Position numbers and translations under genes: made by a program. The notes beneath the pieces are model-generated. The model was not told the origin of the DNA, ran no database searches, and saw nothing but the letters and a program-made list of their open reading frames with translations. From Brachybacterium squillarum M-6-3 (GTDB lineage Bacteria > Actinomycetota > Actinomycetes > Actinomycetales > Dermabacteraceae), in the NCBI RefSeq assembly GCF_000225825.1, contig NZ_AGBX01000007.1:496001-560000 (forward strand): 64,000 nucleotides of DNA, given 5' to 3'. This document shows positions 16,420-26,390 of the stretch, one piece after another (position 1 is the first letter of the stretch; the number at the start of each line of letters is the position of its first letter).

Positions 16420-18972
16420 ATGCCCACCCTGACGCCGTTCCTGCCGCCCGACCTGCCCGACGACGGTCAGGACGCCATCGTCGACGGTTTCGTCGCCGCC
16501 CAGGAGTCGATGGGCCGCGTACTGTACCCGCACCAGGAGGAGGCGCTGCTGGCGATCGCCGCCGGGGACCACGTGATCGCGGCGACCCCCACCGGTTCCG
16601 GCAAGACCACCATCGCCTACGCGGCGATCTTCGCGGCCGTCGCCCGCGGCCAGCGCGCCTACTACACGGCGCCCATCAAGGCGCTGGTCTCCGAGAAGTT
16701 CTTCGACCTGGTCGCGCAGTTCGGCGCCGAGATGGTCGGGATGATGACGGGCGACTCGGCGGTCAACCACGACGCCCCGATCATCGTGTGCACCGCGGAG
16801 ATCCTCGCCAACCATTCCCTGCGCGACGGCCCCACCTCCGAGGTCGGCCTGGCGGTGATGGACGAGTTCCACTACTACGGGGACTCGCAGCGCGGCTGGG
16901 CCTGGCAGGTGCCGCTGATCGAGCTGCCCCACACCCAGTTCGTGCTGATGAGCGCCACCCTCGGCGATGTCACCGAGCTCACCGCGGACCTCGCCGAACG
17001 CAGCGGCCGCGAGGTCACCGTGATCACCGACGCCCCGCGCCCGGTGCCGTTGGACTTCCGCTGGTCGCTGGAGCCGCTGCCGGACACGATCACCACGATC
17101 CTCAGCGACCGCGACGCCCCCGTGTACATCGTGAACTTCACCCAGAAGGACGCGCTGGAGCAGGCGCAGGCCCTGGCCGGGCAGAAGATCCTCACCCCCG
17201 AGGAGAAGCAGCAGGTCCGCGACATCATCGGCGACTTCCGGTTCGCCAAGGGCTTCGGCCAGGTGCTCTCCCGCCTGGTGCGCGAGGGCGTGGGCGTGCA
17301 CCACGCCGGGATGCTGCCCAAGTACCGCCGCCTGGTCGAGCGCCTGGCCCAGTCCGGGCTGCTGAAGATCATCTCCGGCACCGACACCCTCGGGGTCGGT
17401 ATCAACGTGCCGATCCGCACCGTGCTGCTGACGGGCCTGGCCAAGTACGACGGCCGCCGCAGCCGCCTGCTGAACGCCCGCGAGTTCCAGCAGATCGCGG
17501 GCCGCGCCGGCCGCGCCGGCTACGACACCGTGGGGCACGTGGTGGTGCAGGCGCCGCCGTGGACCGTCGAGTTCGAGCGCCAGCGGGCCAAGCAGAAGGC
17601 CCGCGAGGAGTCCGGCGCCACCCCCAACAGCGCGAAGAAGCGCAAGAAGGAGCCCAAGCCCAAGGTTCCCGACGGCGCCATCTCCTGGTCCGAGGAGAAC
17701 CTCACCAAGCTGGTGGAGAACGCCCCCGAGCCGCTGCGCCCGCACCTGCGGATCACCCCCGCGATGGTGCTCGCGCTGATCTCCCGCCCCGGGGACGCGA
17801 TCGCCGCAGGGCGGCACCTGATCATGAACAGCCAGCAGACCCGCCGCCAGAAGCTCACCCTGGTCAAGGAGGCGCTGGAGATCCTGCGCGGCCTGCGCGA
17901 CGCGGAGATCGTGGAGATCCGGGACGAGCCCGACCACCTGGGCCGCCGCATCGTGCTGGTCGAGGACCTGCAGCTCGACTTCACGATGAACCAGCCGCTG
18001 GCCCCCTTCGCGATCGCGATGATCGACTCGCTGGACGAGGAGTCCGAGACCCTCACCCTGGACACCGTCTCCATCGTCGAGGCGATCCTGGAGGACCCCT
18101 TCCAGATCCTGCTGGCCCAGCAGAACGCGGCCCGCGGGGAGTTGCTGGCGGAACTGAAGGCCGACGGCGTCGAGTACACCGAGCGGATGGCGCGGCTGGA
18201 CGAGGTCACCTGGCCGAAGCCCCTCGCGGAGGAGCTGGAGGCGGCGCTGGAGATCTACCGGCGCTCCCACCCGTGGATGCGCAGCGGCGCCCTCTCCCCC
18301 AAGTCGATCGTCCGCGAGATGTACGAGACGGGTCAGACCTTCAGCGAGTTCGTGCAGCGCTACGGCCTGCAGCGCTCCGAGGGCATCGTGCTGCGCTACC
18401 TCTCCGACGCCTACCAGGCGGTGCGCCGCACCCTGCCGCAGGACCTGCGCACCGAGAAGATCGAGGACCTCGTCGAGTGGCTGGGGGTGCTGGTGCGCGG
18501 CATCGACTCCTCCCTGCTGGACGAGTGGGAGGCCCTCTCCCACCCCGAGGACGAGGAGGACGGCGCTGACGTGCGGCCCACCTCCCCGCGCGGGCTCTCG
18601 GCCCAGACCAAGGTGCTGCGCACGATGGTGCGGGCCGCGATGTGGCAGCGGGTGGAGCACTTCGCCTTCGAGCGGGAGGAGCGCCTGGCGGAGCTGGACG
18701 CCGCCTCCGGCTGGGACCGGGCCCGCTGGGCCGAGGCGATGGACGCCTACTACGACACCTACGACCACGTCGGCATCGACGGCTCGGCCCGCTCCCCCCG
18801 GCACCTGCAGATCACCGAGGAGTCCAAGCTCTGGCGGATCCGGCAGGTGCTGGAGGACCCGGAGGGCAACCACGACTGGGCGATCGAGGCGGAGCTGGAC
18901 CTGGAGGCCACCGACGAGGCCGGGGAGCCGGTGCTCGCGATCACCCGGGTCGGGGAGATCGGTGGGTACTGA
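16420..18972 (+). CDS. DEAD/DEAH-box RNA helicase with DUF3516 C-terminus
   Basis: 850 residues. Superfamily 2 helicase core: Walker A TPTGSGKT (56-63), motif II DEFH (148-151), SAT motif in LMSATLGD and motif VI QIAGRAGRAGY. A Lys-rich insert (about residues 395-420) follows the core. The C-terminal roughly 400 residues look like the DUF3516 extension seen in actinobacterial Ski2/Mtr4-related helicases. Such enzymes probably unwind structured RNA; the target is unknown. The in-frame upstream region belongs to neighbouring genes. Convergent with the nar operon, 22 bases away. Confidence 0.92.
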   Translation: MPTLTPFLPPDLPDDGQDAIVDGFVAAQESMGRVLYPHQEEALLAIAAGDHVIAATPTGSGKTTIAYAAIFAAVARGQRAYYTAPIKALVSEKFFDLVAQFGAEMVGMMTGDSAVNHDAPIIVCTAEILANHSLRDGPTSEVGLAVMDEFHYYGDSQRGWAWQVPLIELPHTQFVLMSATLGDVTELTADLAERSGREVTVITDAPRPVPLDFRWSLEPLPDTITTILSDRDAPVYIVNFTQKDALEQAQALAGQKILTPEEKQQVRDIIGDFRFAKGFGQVLSRLVREGVGVHHAGMLPKYRRLVERLAQSGLLKIISGTDTLGVGINVPIRTVLLTGLAKYDGRRSRLLNAREFQQIAGRAGRAGYDTVGHVVVQAPPWTVEFERQRAKQKAREESGATPNSAKKRKKEPKPKVPDGAISWSEENLTKLVENAPEPLRPHLRITPAMVLALISRPGDAIAAGRHLIMNSQQTRRQKLTLVKEALEILRGLRDAEIVEIRDEPDHLGRRIVLVEDLQLDFTMNQPLAPFAIAMIDSLDEESETLTLDTVSIVEAILEDPFQILLAQQNAARGELLAELKADGVEYTERMARLDEVTWPKPLAEELEAALEIYRRSHPWMRSGALSPKSIVREMYETGQTFSEFVQRYGLQRSEGIVLRYLSDAYQAVRRTLPQDLRTEKIEDLVEWLGVLVRGIDSSLLDEWEALSHPEDEEDGADVRPTSPRGLSAQTKVLRTMVRAAMWQRVEHFAFEREERLAELDAASGWDRARWAEAMDAYYDTYDHVGIDGSARSPRHLQITEESKLWRIRQVLEDPEGNHDWAIEAELDLEATDEAGEPVLAITRVGEIGGY

Positions 18973-18994
18973 CCGCTGGCCAGCTCGGTCCGGC

Positions 18995-19315
18995 TCAGCG
19001 CTCGGTGGTGGCCCGCTCCAGGGCCGCGCAGGCCTCGTCCAGCTCGGCGCCGCGGGCGACGGCGAGCCCCACGAGGTAGGAGGAGATCGGCGCCATCGAC
19101 CGCTGCACCTCGTGGGCCACGACGCCGGTCATGGCGTGCAGGCGGTCCACGTCCAGCGCCTCGTCCTCGATGCCGAGGGCGGTCTGCACCTGACGGATCC
19201 AGGGCAGCAGGGCGGTGGCGTAGTCGGCCTGGGCGGTCACCGGCGGCTTCGCCGGGGCCGTGCCGGAGGGCCCGGCGGTGGCGCGGGCGGGGGCGGTGCG
19301 GGTCGGGACGGTCAT
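18995..19315 (-). CDS. DUF6457-like small protein at end of nar operon
   Basis: 106 residues. An Ala/Pro/Thr-rich N-terminus (1-30) is followed by a helical domain with VVAHEVQRSMAPISSYLVGLAVARG, which resembles DUF6457, a small domain often found beside or fused to molybdenum-cofactor proteins. The ATG overlaps the narI stop (ATGA), so expression is tied to the nitrate reductase. I infer a role in molybdenum-cofactor supply or insertion. The domain call is from memory and moderate. Confidence 0.6.
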   Translation of the reverse strand: MTVPTRTAPARATAGPSGTAPAKPPVTAQADYATALLPWIRQVQTALGIEDEALDVDRLHAMTGVVAHEVQRSMAPISSYLVGLAVARGAELDEACAALERATTER

Positions 19316-20046
19316 CAGAACTTCACCTTCTCCCAGCCGCGGCGCTCGGCCTCGCGGCGGGGGTCCTTGGAGCGGTAGACGATGTAGGGCCGGGTCAGGT
19401 ATCCCACGGGCGCGGCGAACACGTGCACCAGTCTGGTGAAGGGCCAGGCCGCGAACAGCGCGAGGGCGCTGAGGATGTGCAGCTGGAAGAAGATGGGCGC
19501 GGCGGCCATCAGCTCGGTGGAGGGCCGCAGGGTCCAGAAGTTGCGGAACCAGATCGAGACGCCCTCGCGGTAGTCGTAGTGGCCGATGGTCGAATGGACC
19601 AGGGTGGCCAGCACGCCGAACAGGATCGTCAGCGACAGCAGCAGGTACATCAGCTTGTCCCCGCCGGTGGTGGCGCCGAAGACACGGGCGTTGGTGCGGC
19701 GCCGGTACAGCAGGATCAGCAGCCCGCCCACGCAGGCCACCGCGGCGGCCAGGCCGATCGTGACGGCCATCAGGTGGTAGACGTGGTCGGAGATGCCGAT
19801 CGCCGTGGTCCAGGACTTGGGGATGCCCAGGCCCACCACGTGCCCGACGAAGATGCCGATGATCCCGAAATGGAACATCGGGGAGCCGATGGCCAGCAGC
19901 CTGGACTCGTAGATCTGGCTGGAGCGGGTGGTCCAGCCGAAGCGGTCGGTGCGGAAGCGCCACACGTGGCCCAGCACGAACACGGCCAGCACCATGTAGG
20001 GGACGACGATCCACAGCAGGATGGCCGCCACGGAGTCGGGGTTCAT
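19315..20046 (-). CDS. narI: respiratory nitrate reductase gamma subunit
   Basis: Membrane cytochrome b subunit that oxidises menaquinol and passes electrons to NarH. 243 residues, five transmembrane helices, with histidines in GSPMFHFG, FVGHVVG, DHVYHLM and QLHILSA positioned like the haem ligands of NarI. The start at 20046 overlaps the narJ stop (ATGA). The frame continues open upstream inside narJ, but that is a shadow. Confidence 0.96.
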   Translation of the reverse strand: MNPDSVAAILLWIVVPYMVLAVFVLGHVWRFRTDRFGWTTRSSQIYESRLLAIGSPMFHFGIIGIFVGHVVGLGIPKSWTTAIGISDHVYHLMAVTIGLAAAVACVGGLLILLYRRRTNARVFGATTGGDKLMYLLLSLTILFGVLATLVHSTIGHYDYREGVSIWFRNFWTLRPSTELMAAAPIFFQLHILSALALFAAWPFTRLVHVFAAPVGYLTRPYIVYRSKDPRREAERRGWEKVKF

Positions 20047-20885
20047 GAGGGGCGTCCTCTCATCAGGTCCAGCGGGACGGGTCCGGGGGCGGCGGCGCCG
20101 TCCCCGCAGCTCGTGGCGGCCCAGGTGCGGCCGCTCAGGTCGTGCGCGTCGCCCTCGAGCCCCTCGGCGGCGTAGCCGTCCAGGCCGACGGTCTCCTCCT
20201 CGGGGCCCTGCTCGGCCAGGCGCATCACGGCAGCGCGGTCGTCGGCGTCCAGCGGCGGCAGGGTGGCGCACAGGGCCAGCAGCGCCCCGTGCCAGGGCGA
20301 GGCGATGTCGGCCAGGTGCAGCCGGAGCAGCTCCACGCCAGGACGGTTGGCGCGCAGGATCTTCGCGCCCCGTTCGGGGTCGTGAGCGGCAGCGAACTCG
20401 AGCACCAGGGGCAGGTGGTCGGGCAGCTCGTGCTCGTCGACGGTGAGCCCGGCGCTGCGCAGGTCCTGCTTGATGCGCAGCAGGGCCATGCCGCGGCGAC
20501 GGGTGTCGCCGTTGCTGAAGTAGGTCAGGTGCAGGCAGCCGCGGCGGCGGGTGTCGAAGGTGTCGACGTAGCGCTCCTGCAGGGCCAGCGGCTCCTCGGC
20601 GCGGACGGCGGCCAGCGCCCCGCGCAGCCCCTCGCCCGCGGCGCCGGGCACCCGCTCGGCGAGCGCGGCCACGGTGTCCCACTGGCCGCGGATCTGCTCG
20701 TCCGGGTAGCTCAGCAGCCAGGAGACGGCCATCCAGGCGGCGCGCAGCTCGCCGGTCTCCAGGCCGCTCGCGTGCAGCAGGTCCCCGCGCGCGCCGGAAC
20801 CGCCTGAACGGGCCGCGGTCGTCGGGCGGGGAGCCGAGCCCGCAATATCCTCGCGTCGCCCCAGCAGGCGGGCCAGGGCGCCCAT
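20043..20885 (-). CDS. narJ: nitrate reductase assembly chaperone
   Basis: Dedicated chaperone needed for molybdenum cofactor insertion into NarG before membrane attachment. 280 residues; the core (about 45-205) includes ERYVDTFDTRRRGCLHLTYF and LPDHLPLVLEFAA, typical of NarJ/NarW. The N-terminal 40 residues and the Pro/Gly-rich C-terminus are poorly conserved. The start overlaps the narH stop (ATGA), and the stop overlaps narI. Confidence 0.94.
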   Translation of the reverse strand: MGALARLLGRREDIAGSAPRPTTAARSGGSGARGDLLHASGLETGELRAAWMAVSWLLSYPDEQIRGQWDTVAALAERVPGAAGEGLRGALAAVRAEEPLALQERYVDTFDTRRRGCLHLTYFSNGDTRRRGMALLRIKQDLRSAGLTVDEHELPDHLPLVLEFAAAHDPERGAKILRANRPGVELLRLHLADIASPWHGALLALCATLPPLDADDRAAVMRLAEQGPEEETVGLDGYAAEGLEGDAHDLSGRTWAATSCGDGAAAPGPVPLDLMRGRPS

Positions 20886-22513
20886 CAGGCGCCCCCGGGC
20901 TGCGGGGCGGGGAACATGCCGGAGGGTCGTCCCCGGCCGTCCCAGTTCAGCAGGTTCACGGTGACACCGCTCGGCGGATCGGTGGCGCGGCGACTGGTGC
21001 CGTAGCCGGGACCGGCCATGCCCATCGACTCCTCGGGCGGGGCCATGCTCATGCCTGGACCACCGGGGGCGTTCAGCGGGCAGTCGGTGCCGGTGCTCTC
21101 GAGGTCGTGGGCGGATTCGTGGTGGCCGACGGGGATCACGTAGCGGTCCTCGTACTTCGCGATCGCGAGCAGCCGGTACATCTCCTCCATCGACTCGCCG
21201 TCCATGCCCACGGCGTGGGCGATGCCCTCGCGGGGCTCGCCGCCGAGGTTCACGTCGCGCATGTAGGAGCGCATCGCGGCCATCCGGTACAGCACCCGCT
21301 CGACGGCGGGCACGTTCCCGGCGGTGAAGAGGTTGGCGAGGTACTCGATGGGGATGCGCAGGGCGTCGATCGCGGCGAAGAGGTTCTCGGCGTCCTCCGC
21401 GTCGTAGCCGGTGTCGCGCACCACGTCGACCACGGGCGACAGCGGCGGGATGTACCAGACCATCGGCATCGTCCGGTACTCGGGGTGCAGCGGCAGCGCG
21501 ACCTCGTAGTCCTTGATCAGGCGGTAGGTCGGGGACTTCTGGGCGGCGCGGATCCAGTCGTGCGGGATCCCGGCGGCGCGGGCCCCGGCGATCACCTCGG
21601 GGTCGTGCGGGTCCAGGATGATGTCGCGCTGGGCGGCGTAGAGGTCCTGCTCGTCGGTGGTGGAGGCGGCCTCGGTGACCCGGTCGGCGTCGTAGAGCAC
21701 CAGGCCGATGTAGCGCAGGCGGCCCACGCAGGTCTCGGCGCAGACGGTCGGCTCACCCTGCTCGATGCGGGGGTAGCAGAAGGTGCACTTCTCGGCCTTG
21801 CCGGTGCGGTGGTTGAAGTAGATCTTCTTGTAGGGGCAGCCGGTGATGCACATGCGCCAGCCGCGGCAGCCGTCCTGGTCCACCAGCACGATGCCGTCTT
21901 CCTCGCGCTTGTAGATCGCGCCGGAGGGGCAGGATGCCACGCAGGTGGGGTTCAGGCAGTGCTCGCAGATGCGCGGCAGGTAGAACATGAAGGTCTGGTC
22001 GAACTCGAACTGCACCTTGTCCTCGATGCCCTTCAGCATCGGGTCCTTGTCCTTGTGCTGGTAGGTGCCGCCGAGGTCGTCGTCCCAGTTGCCCGACCAC
22101 TGGATCTGCACGCGCTCGCCCGTGATCAGCGACTTGGGGGGTGCGGTGGGGATGTTCTGCTGCTGGGCGGGGGCGGAGAGCAGCTGGTCGTACTCGTAGG
22201 TCCAGGGCTCGTAGTAGTCCTCGATGCCGGGCAGGCGCGGGTTGGAGAACAGCTGCATCAGCTTGGTGAGGCGGCCGCCGGCCTTGAGCTTGAGGCGGCC
22301 GTTGCGGCCGAGCTCCCAGCCGCCCTTCCACGTCGACTGGTCCTCGTAGCCGCGGGGGTAGCCCTGGCCGGGCCGGGTCTCGACGTTGTTGAACCAGATG
22401 TACTCGGTGCCCGAGCGGTTGGTCCAGGCCTGTTTGCAGGTCACCGAGCAGGTGTGGCAGCCGATGCACTTGTCGAGGTTCATCACCATGGACATCTGAG
22501 CCATGACGCGCAT
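20885..22513 (-). CDS. narH: nitrate reductase beta subunit, iron-sulfur
   Basis: Electron-transfer subunit carrying three [4Fe-4S] and one [3Fe-4S] cluster, on the cytoplasmic side of the membrane. 542 residues. The cluster motifs CIGCHTCSVTC (near residue 17), CEHCLNPTCVASCPSG, and CRGWRMCITGCPYKK with CTFCYPR are visible; the Trp in CRGWRMC is where NarH proteins carry Trp in place of a cluster Cys. Either ATG at 22513 or one three codons later could be used. Confidence 0.97.
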   Translation of the reverse strand: MRVMAQMSMVMNLDKCIGCHTCSVTCKQAWTNRSGTEYIWFNNVETRPGQGYPRGYEDQSTWKGGWELGRNGRLKLKAGGRLTKLMQLFSNPRLPGIEDYYEPWTYEYDQLLSAPAQQQNIPTAPPKSLITGERVQIQWSGNWDDDLGGTYQHKDKDPMLKGIEDKVQFEFDQTFMFYLPRICEHCLNPTCVASCPSGAIYKREEDGIVLVDQDGCRGWRMCITGCPYKKIYFNHRTGKAEKCTFCYPRIEQGEPTVCAETCVGRLRYIGLVLYDADRVTEAASTTDEQDLYAAQRDIILDPHDPEVIAGARAAGIPHDWIRAAQKSPTYRLIKDYEVALPLHPEYRTMPMVWYIPPLSPVVDVVRDTGYDAEDAENLFAAIDALRIPIEYLANLFTAGNVPAVERVLYRMAAMRSYMRDVNLGGEPREGIAHAVGMDGESMEEMYRLLAIAKYEDRYVIPVGHHESAHDLESTGTDCPLNAPGGPGMSMAPPEESMGMAGPGYGTSRRATDPPSGVTVNLLNWDGRGRPSGMFPAPQPGGA

Positions 22514-22582
22514 GAGAGGGGGTCCTTCCTGGGGCGGGAGCGGGGAGAGGGAGGGGCCGGGCGGCGGTGCCCGGCCCTCCGG

Positions 22583-25500
22583 TCAGTACTCGACGGGGGT
22601 GGTGCGCTTGCGGATACGGGTCACCTCGTCCCGCTGGTTCCCGGTGGGGCCGTAGTAGTTGAAGGCGTAGGAGAGCTGCCCGTAGCCGCCGATCAGGTGG
22701 GACGGCTTGAGCATGATCCGGGTCAGCGAGTTGTGGATGCCGCCGCGGCGGCCGTCCCGCTCGGTGAGCGGCACGTTCACGGTGCGGTCCTGCGCGTGGT
22801 GCATGAAGGCGGTGCCGCGGGGCATGCGGTGGGAGACCACGGCGCGGGCGGCGACGACGCCGTTGCGGTTGGTGGCCTCGATCCAGTCGTTGTCCTCGAT
22901 GCCGACGGCCTGGGCGTCCTCGACGCTCATCCAGATGGTCTGCCCGCCGCGGGACAGGTTCATCATGAAGAAGTTCTCCATGTACATCGAGTGGATGGCC
23001 CACTTGTTGTGGGGGGTCAGGTAGCGCACCGAGATGGAGGTGCCGCCGTCGTCGAGGGTGCCGAGCTCCTGCTCGCCGAACAGGGCGGTCATGTCCAGCG
23101 GGGGCCGGAACACGGGCAGCGCCTCCCCCATCTCCAGCATCCAGTCGTGGTCGAGGTAGAAGTGCTGGCGGCCGGTGAGGGTGTGCCAGGGCTTCTTGCG
23201 CTCCACGTTGATGGTGAAGGGGCTGTAGCGGCGGCCGCCGGTCTCGGAGCCGGACCATTCGGGGCTGGTGATCACGGGCACGGGGGCGGCCTTGGTGTCG
23301 GCGAAGTGGATCCGCTTGCCCTCGTTCTCGCCGGCCAGGTCGTGCAGGTGCACACCGGTGCGCTTCTCGAGGGTCTTGAAGCCCTCGGTGGCCATGTGCC
23401 CGTTGGTGGTGCCGGACAAGCCGAGGATGAACTCGCAGGCCTGCAGGTCGGTCTCCATCTTGGGGCGGCCGGCGGCGGGGCCGCGGCGGTGGGTGCCGTT
23501 GAGCCGTCCCAGCTCCTCGACGTAGGGCGTCACGTCGTAGGTGATGCCCTTGGTGGTCATGCCGAGCGTCTCCAGCAGCGGGCCGATGGAGGTGAACTTG
23601 GCGTGGATCGCGGTGTAGTCGCGCTCCACCTCCACCAGGGTCGGCATGGTCTTGCCGGGGATCGGCTCGCACTCGCCGTACTTCCAGTCCTTCACCCGGC
23701 CGTGCGGGGTGGCGAGTTCCCCGGGGGTGTCGTGCTGCAGCGGGAAGGCGACGACGTCCTTCCGGGTGCCGAGGTGGGTCTCGGCGAGCTGGCTGAACCG
23801 CTCGGCGATCGACGCCCAGGTCTCCCAGTCGGTGCGGGACTCCCAAGGGTTGGAGATGGCGGGGTTGAAGGAGTGGATGAAGGGGTGCATGTCCGTGGTG
23901 GACAGGTCGTGCTTCTCGTACCAGGTGGCGGCGGGCAGCACCACGTCGGAGTGCAGGGTGTGGCTGGTCATGCGGAAGTCCAGGGTGAGGACCAGGTCGA
24001 CCTTGCCGATCGGCGCCTCGTCCCGCCAGCGCACGTCGCGGGGGCGGAAGGCCTCGGGGGTCTCCTCCTCGGTGGCGGCGCTGTCCACGCCCAGCAGGTG
24101 GCGGAAGAAGTACTGGTCGCCCTTGGCGGAGGACCCGAGCGTGTTGGCGCGCCAGATCGACCAGATGCGCGGGTAGTTCTCGGGCGCGTCAGGGTCCTCC
24201 GCGGCGAAGCGGATCGTGCCGTCCTTCAGTTCCTTCACCAGGTGGGGGATGGTCTCCTCCCCCGCGGCGGCGGCGCGGTCGGCGACCTCCAGGGAGTTCA
24301 CGTCGAACTGCGGGTAGAAGGGCTGCCAGCCGAGCCGCTGCGAGAGGGCGACCGCGTCGGCCGTGGTGGTGCCGGCGAAGCGACCGGCCCCCGTGGTGGC
24401 GGCGAGGGTGTCGGCGCCGAAGCGGTCGTAGCGCCACTGGTCGGTGTGCATGTACCAGTAGGTGGTCTGGGTCATCTGCCGCGGCGGGCGGGTCCAGTCC
24501 AGGGCGTTGGCCAGGTGCAGCCAGCCGGTGATGGGCCGCACCTTCTCCTGGCCGACGTAGTGCGCCCAGCCGCCGCCGTTGACGCCCTGGGTGCCGCACA
24601 GCGTGGTCAGGGTGAGGAAGGAGCGGTAGATGGTGTCGGAGTGGAACCAGTGGTTGGTGCCGGCGCCCATGATGATCATCGAGCGGCCGCCGGAGTCGAT
24701 GGCGTTCTGGGCGAACTCGCGGGCGATGCGGGCGGCGGCGGGGCCGGGCACCCCGGTGATGGTCTCCTGCCAGGCCGGGGTGTAGAGCGCCTCGGCGTCG
24801 TCCAGGGCGCGGGCCCACTGCCCGGGCAGTCCGTCGCGGCCCACCCCGTACTCGGCCAGCAGCAGGTCCAGCACGGTGGTCACCCGGCGCCCGGCCACGC
24901 GCCGCACGGGCACGCCGCGGGCCACGTCGCCGCGGCCGCCCTGGCCGACGGTGTCGAAGCGCGGCATCAGCACCTCGGCCCGCTCCTGCTCGCGGCCCAG
25001 CAGGGTCAGCGCCGGGTCGAGGTCGCCGAGCTCGAGGTTCCAGCGGCCCTCACCGTCCCCGGAGTAGCGGTGGCCGAGGGTGCCGTTCGGGCAGACGGCG
25101 GTGTCGGTGGCGGCGTCCCACAGCAGCGGCTTGAAGTCGGCGTGCTCGGTGCCGGCCTCGACGGTGATCTCCTCCCCCGCCTCCCCGGCGACGAGGAACT
25201 TGCCGGGCACCAGGGTGCCGTCCTCGCGCTCCTCGAGCTGCACCAGGAAGGGCAGGTCGGTGTACTGCTTCGCATAGGCCTCGAAGGCGGGGGTGGGGCG
25301 GTCCACGTAGAACTCGCGCAGGATGGTGTGCCCCATCGCCATCGCCAGCGCCGCGTCGGTGCCGGGGTGCGGGGCGAGCCATTCGTCGGCGAACTTCACG
25401 CTCTCCGCGTAGTCGGGCGCCACCGAGATGACCTTCTGGCCGCGGTAGCGCGCCTCGGCCATCCAGTGGGCGTCAGGGGTGCGGGTCATCGGCACGTTCG

Positions 25501-26338
25501 AGCCCCACATGATCAGGTAGCTCGCGTCCCACCAGTCCCCCGACTCGGGCACGTCGGTCTGGTCGCCGAAGACCTGCGGGCTGGCCGGCGGCAGGTCCGC
25601 GTACCAGTCGTAGAAGGACAGCATGGAGCCGCCGATGAGCTGGTGGAATCGTGCCCCGGAGGAGAAGGACACCTGGCTCATGGCGGGGATCGGCGAGAAG
25701 CCGGTGGCGCGGTCGGGGCCGTACTCCTTGACGGTGTGCACGTAGGCGGCGGCCACCATCTCGATGACCTCGTCCCAGTCGGCGCGGACCAGGCCGCCCT
25801 TGCCGCGCACGGACTTGTAGCGACGGGCCTTGACGGGGTCGGAGATGATCGCCTTCCAGGCCTCGACGGGGTCGTGCCCGGGGGCGGCGGCCTTCTCCTC
25901 GCGGAACATCTGCAGCAGGGCGGAGCGCACGTAGGGGTAGCGCACCCGGGTGGGCGAGTAGGTGTACCAGGAGAAGGAGGCACCGCGGGGGCAGCCGCGG
26001 GGCTCGTACTCGGGTTTGTCGGGGCCGGTGGAGGGGTAGTCGGTCTCCTGCGACTCCCAGGTGATCACGCCGTCCTTGACGTAGACCTTCCAGGAGCAGG
26101 AGCCGGTGCAGTTCACGCCGTGGGTGGAGCGGACCACCTTGTCGTGGCTCCAGCGCTCCCGGTAGAAGGAGTCGCCGCTGCGGCCGCCCACCCGGTGGGT
26201 CTCGCGGCCGTCCTCGCTGATCCTCTCGGCGCGGGAGAACATCTTCCGGGCCCCGATCAGGGCGTCCATCAGCGGGTCGTCCGGGCCCGGGGTCGGCTGT
26301 GAGTCGGGCTGCTCGGTGTGCTGCTCGGAGGTCGTCAT
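22583..26338 (-). CDS. narG: respiratory nitrate reductase alpha subunit
   Basis: Catalytic bis-MGD molybdenum subunit that reduces nitrate to nitrite with menaquinol electrons. 1251 residues, normal length. The N-terminal FS0 ligand pattern (His, then Cys residues) appears in HGVNCTGSCSW, with the later Cys in RGCPRGASF. No Tat signal is evident; NarG normally stays cytoplasmic facing. Follows narK by 52 bases and precedes narH by 69. The very long open frame on the opposite strand across this gene is a GC-skew artefact. Confidence 0.98.
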   Translation of the reverse strand: MTTSEQHTEQPDSQPTPGPDDPLMDALIGARKMFSRAERISEDGRETHRVGGRSGDSFYRERWSHDKVVRSTHGVNCTGSCSWKVYVKDGVITWESQETDYPSTGPDKPEYEPRGCPRGASFSWYTYSPTRVRYPYVRSALLQMFREEKAAAPGHDPVEAWKAIISDPVKARRYKSVRGKGGLVRADWDEVIEMVAAAYVHTVKEYGPDRATGFSPIPAMSQVSFSSGARFHQLIGGSMLSFYDWYADLPPASPQVFGDQTDVPESGDWWDASYLIMWGSNVPMTRTPDAHWMAEARYRGQKVISVAPDYAESVKFADEWLAPHPGTDAALAMAMGHTILREFYVDRPTPAFEAYAKQYTDLPFLVQLEEREDGTLVPGKFLVAGEAGEEITVEAGTEHADFKPLLWDAATDTAVCPNGTLGHRYSGDGEGRWNLELGDLDPALTLLGREQERAEVLMPRFDTVGQGGRGDVARGVPVRRVAGRRVTTVLDLLLAEYGVGRDGLPGQWARALDDAEALYTPAWQETITGVPGPAAARIAREFAQNAIDSGGRSMIIMGAGTNHWFHSDTIYRSFLTLTTLCGTQGVNGGGWAHYVGQEKVRPITGWLHLANALDWTRPPRQMTQTTYWYMHTDQWRYDRFGADTLAATTGAGRFAGTTTADAVALSQRLGWQPFYPQFDVNSLEVADRAAAAGEETIPHLVKELKDGTIRFAAEDPDAPENYPRIWSIWRANTLGSSAKGDQYFFRHLLGVDSAATEEETPEAFRPRDVRWRDEAPIGKVDLVLTLDFRMTSHTLHSDVVLPAATWYEKHDLSTTDMHPFIHSFNPAISNPWESRTDWETWASIAERFSQLAETHLGTRKDVVAFPLQHDTPGELATPHGRVKDWKYGECEPIPGKTMPTLVEVERDYTAIHAKFTSIGPLLETLGMTTKGITYDVTPYVEELGRLNGTHRRGPAAGRPKMETDLQACEFILGLSGTTNGHMATEGFKTLEKRTGVHLHDLAGENEGKRIHFADTKAAPVPVITSPEWSGSETGGRRYSPFTINVERKKPWHTLTGRQHFYLDHDWMLEMGEALPVFRPPLDMTALFGEQELGTLDDGGTSISVRYLTPHNKWAIHSMYMENFFMMNLSRGGQTIWMSVEDAQAVGIEDNDWIEATNRNGVVAARAVVSHRMPRGTAFMHHAQDRTVNVPLTERDGRRGGIHNSLTRIMLKPSHLIGGYGQLSYAFNYYGPTGNQRDEVTRIRKRTTPVEY

Positions 26339-26390
26339 CGAGGGTCTCCTTCGACGGGGGCGGGAGAGGCGGGGTGGGTGCGCGCGGGGG

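Noticed and set aside
21107-26302. 1731-codon open frame on the plus strand across narHG
   Set aside because: It is antisense to narG/narH, Gly/Val/His-rich and without any domain; it arises from G/C-biased third positions.
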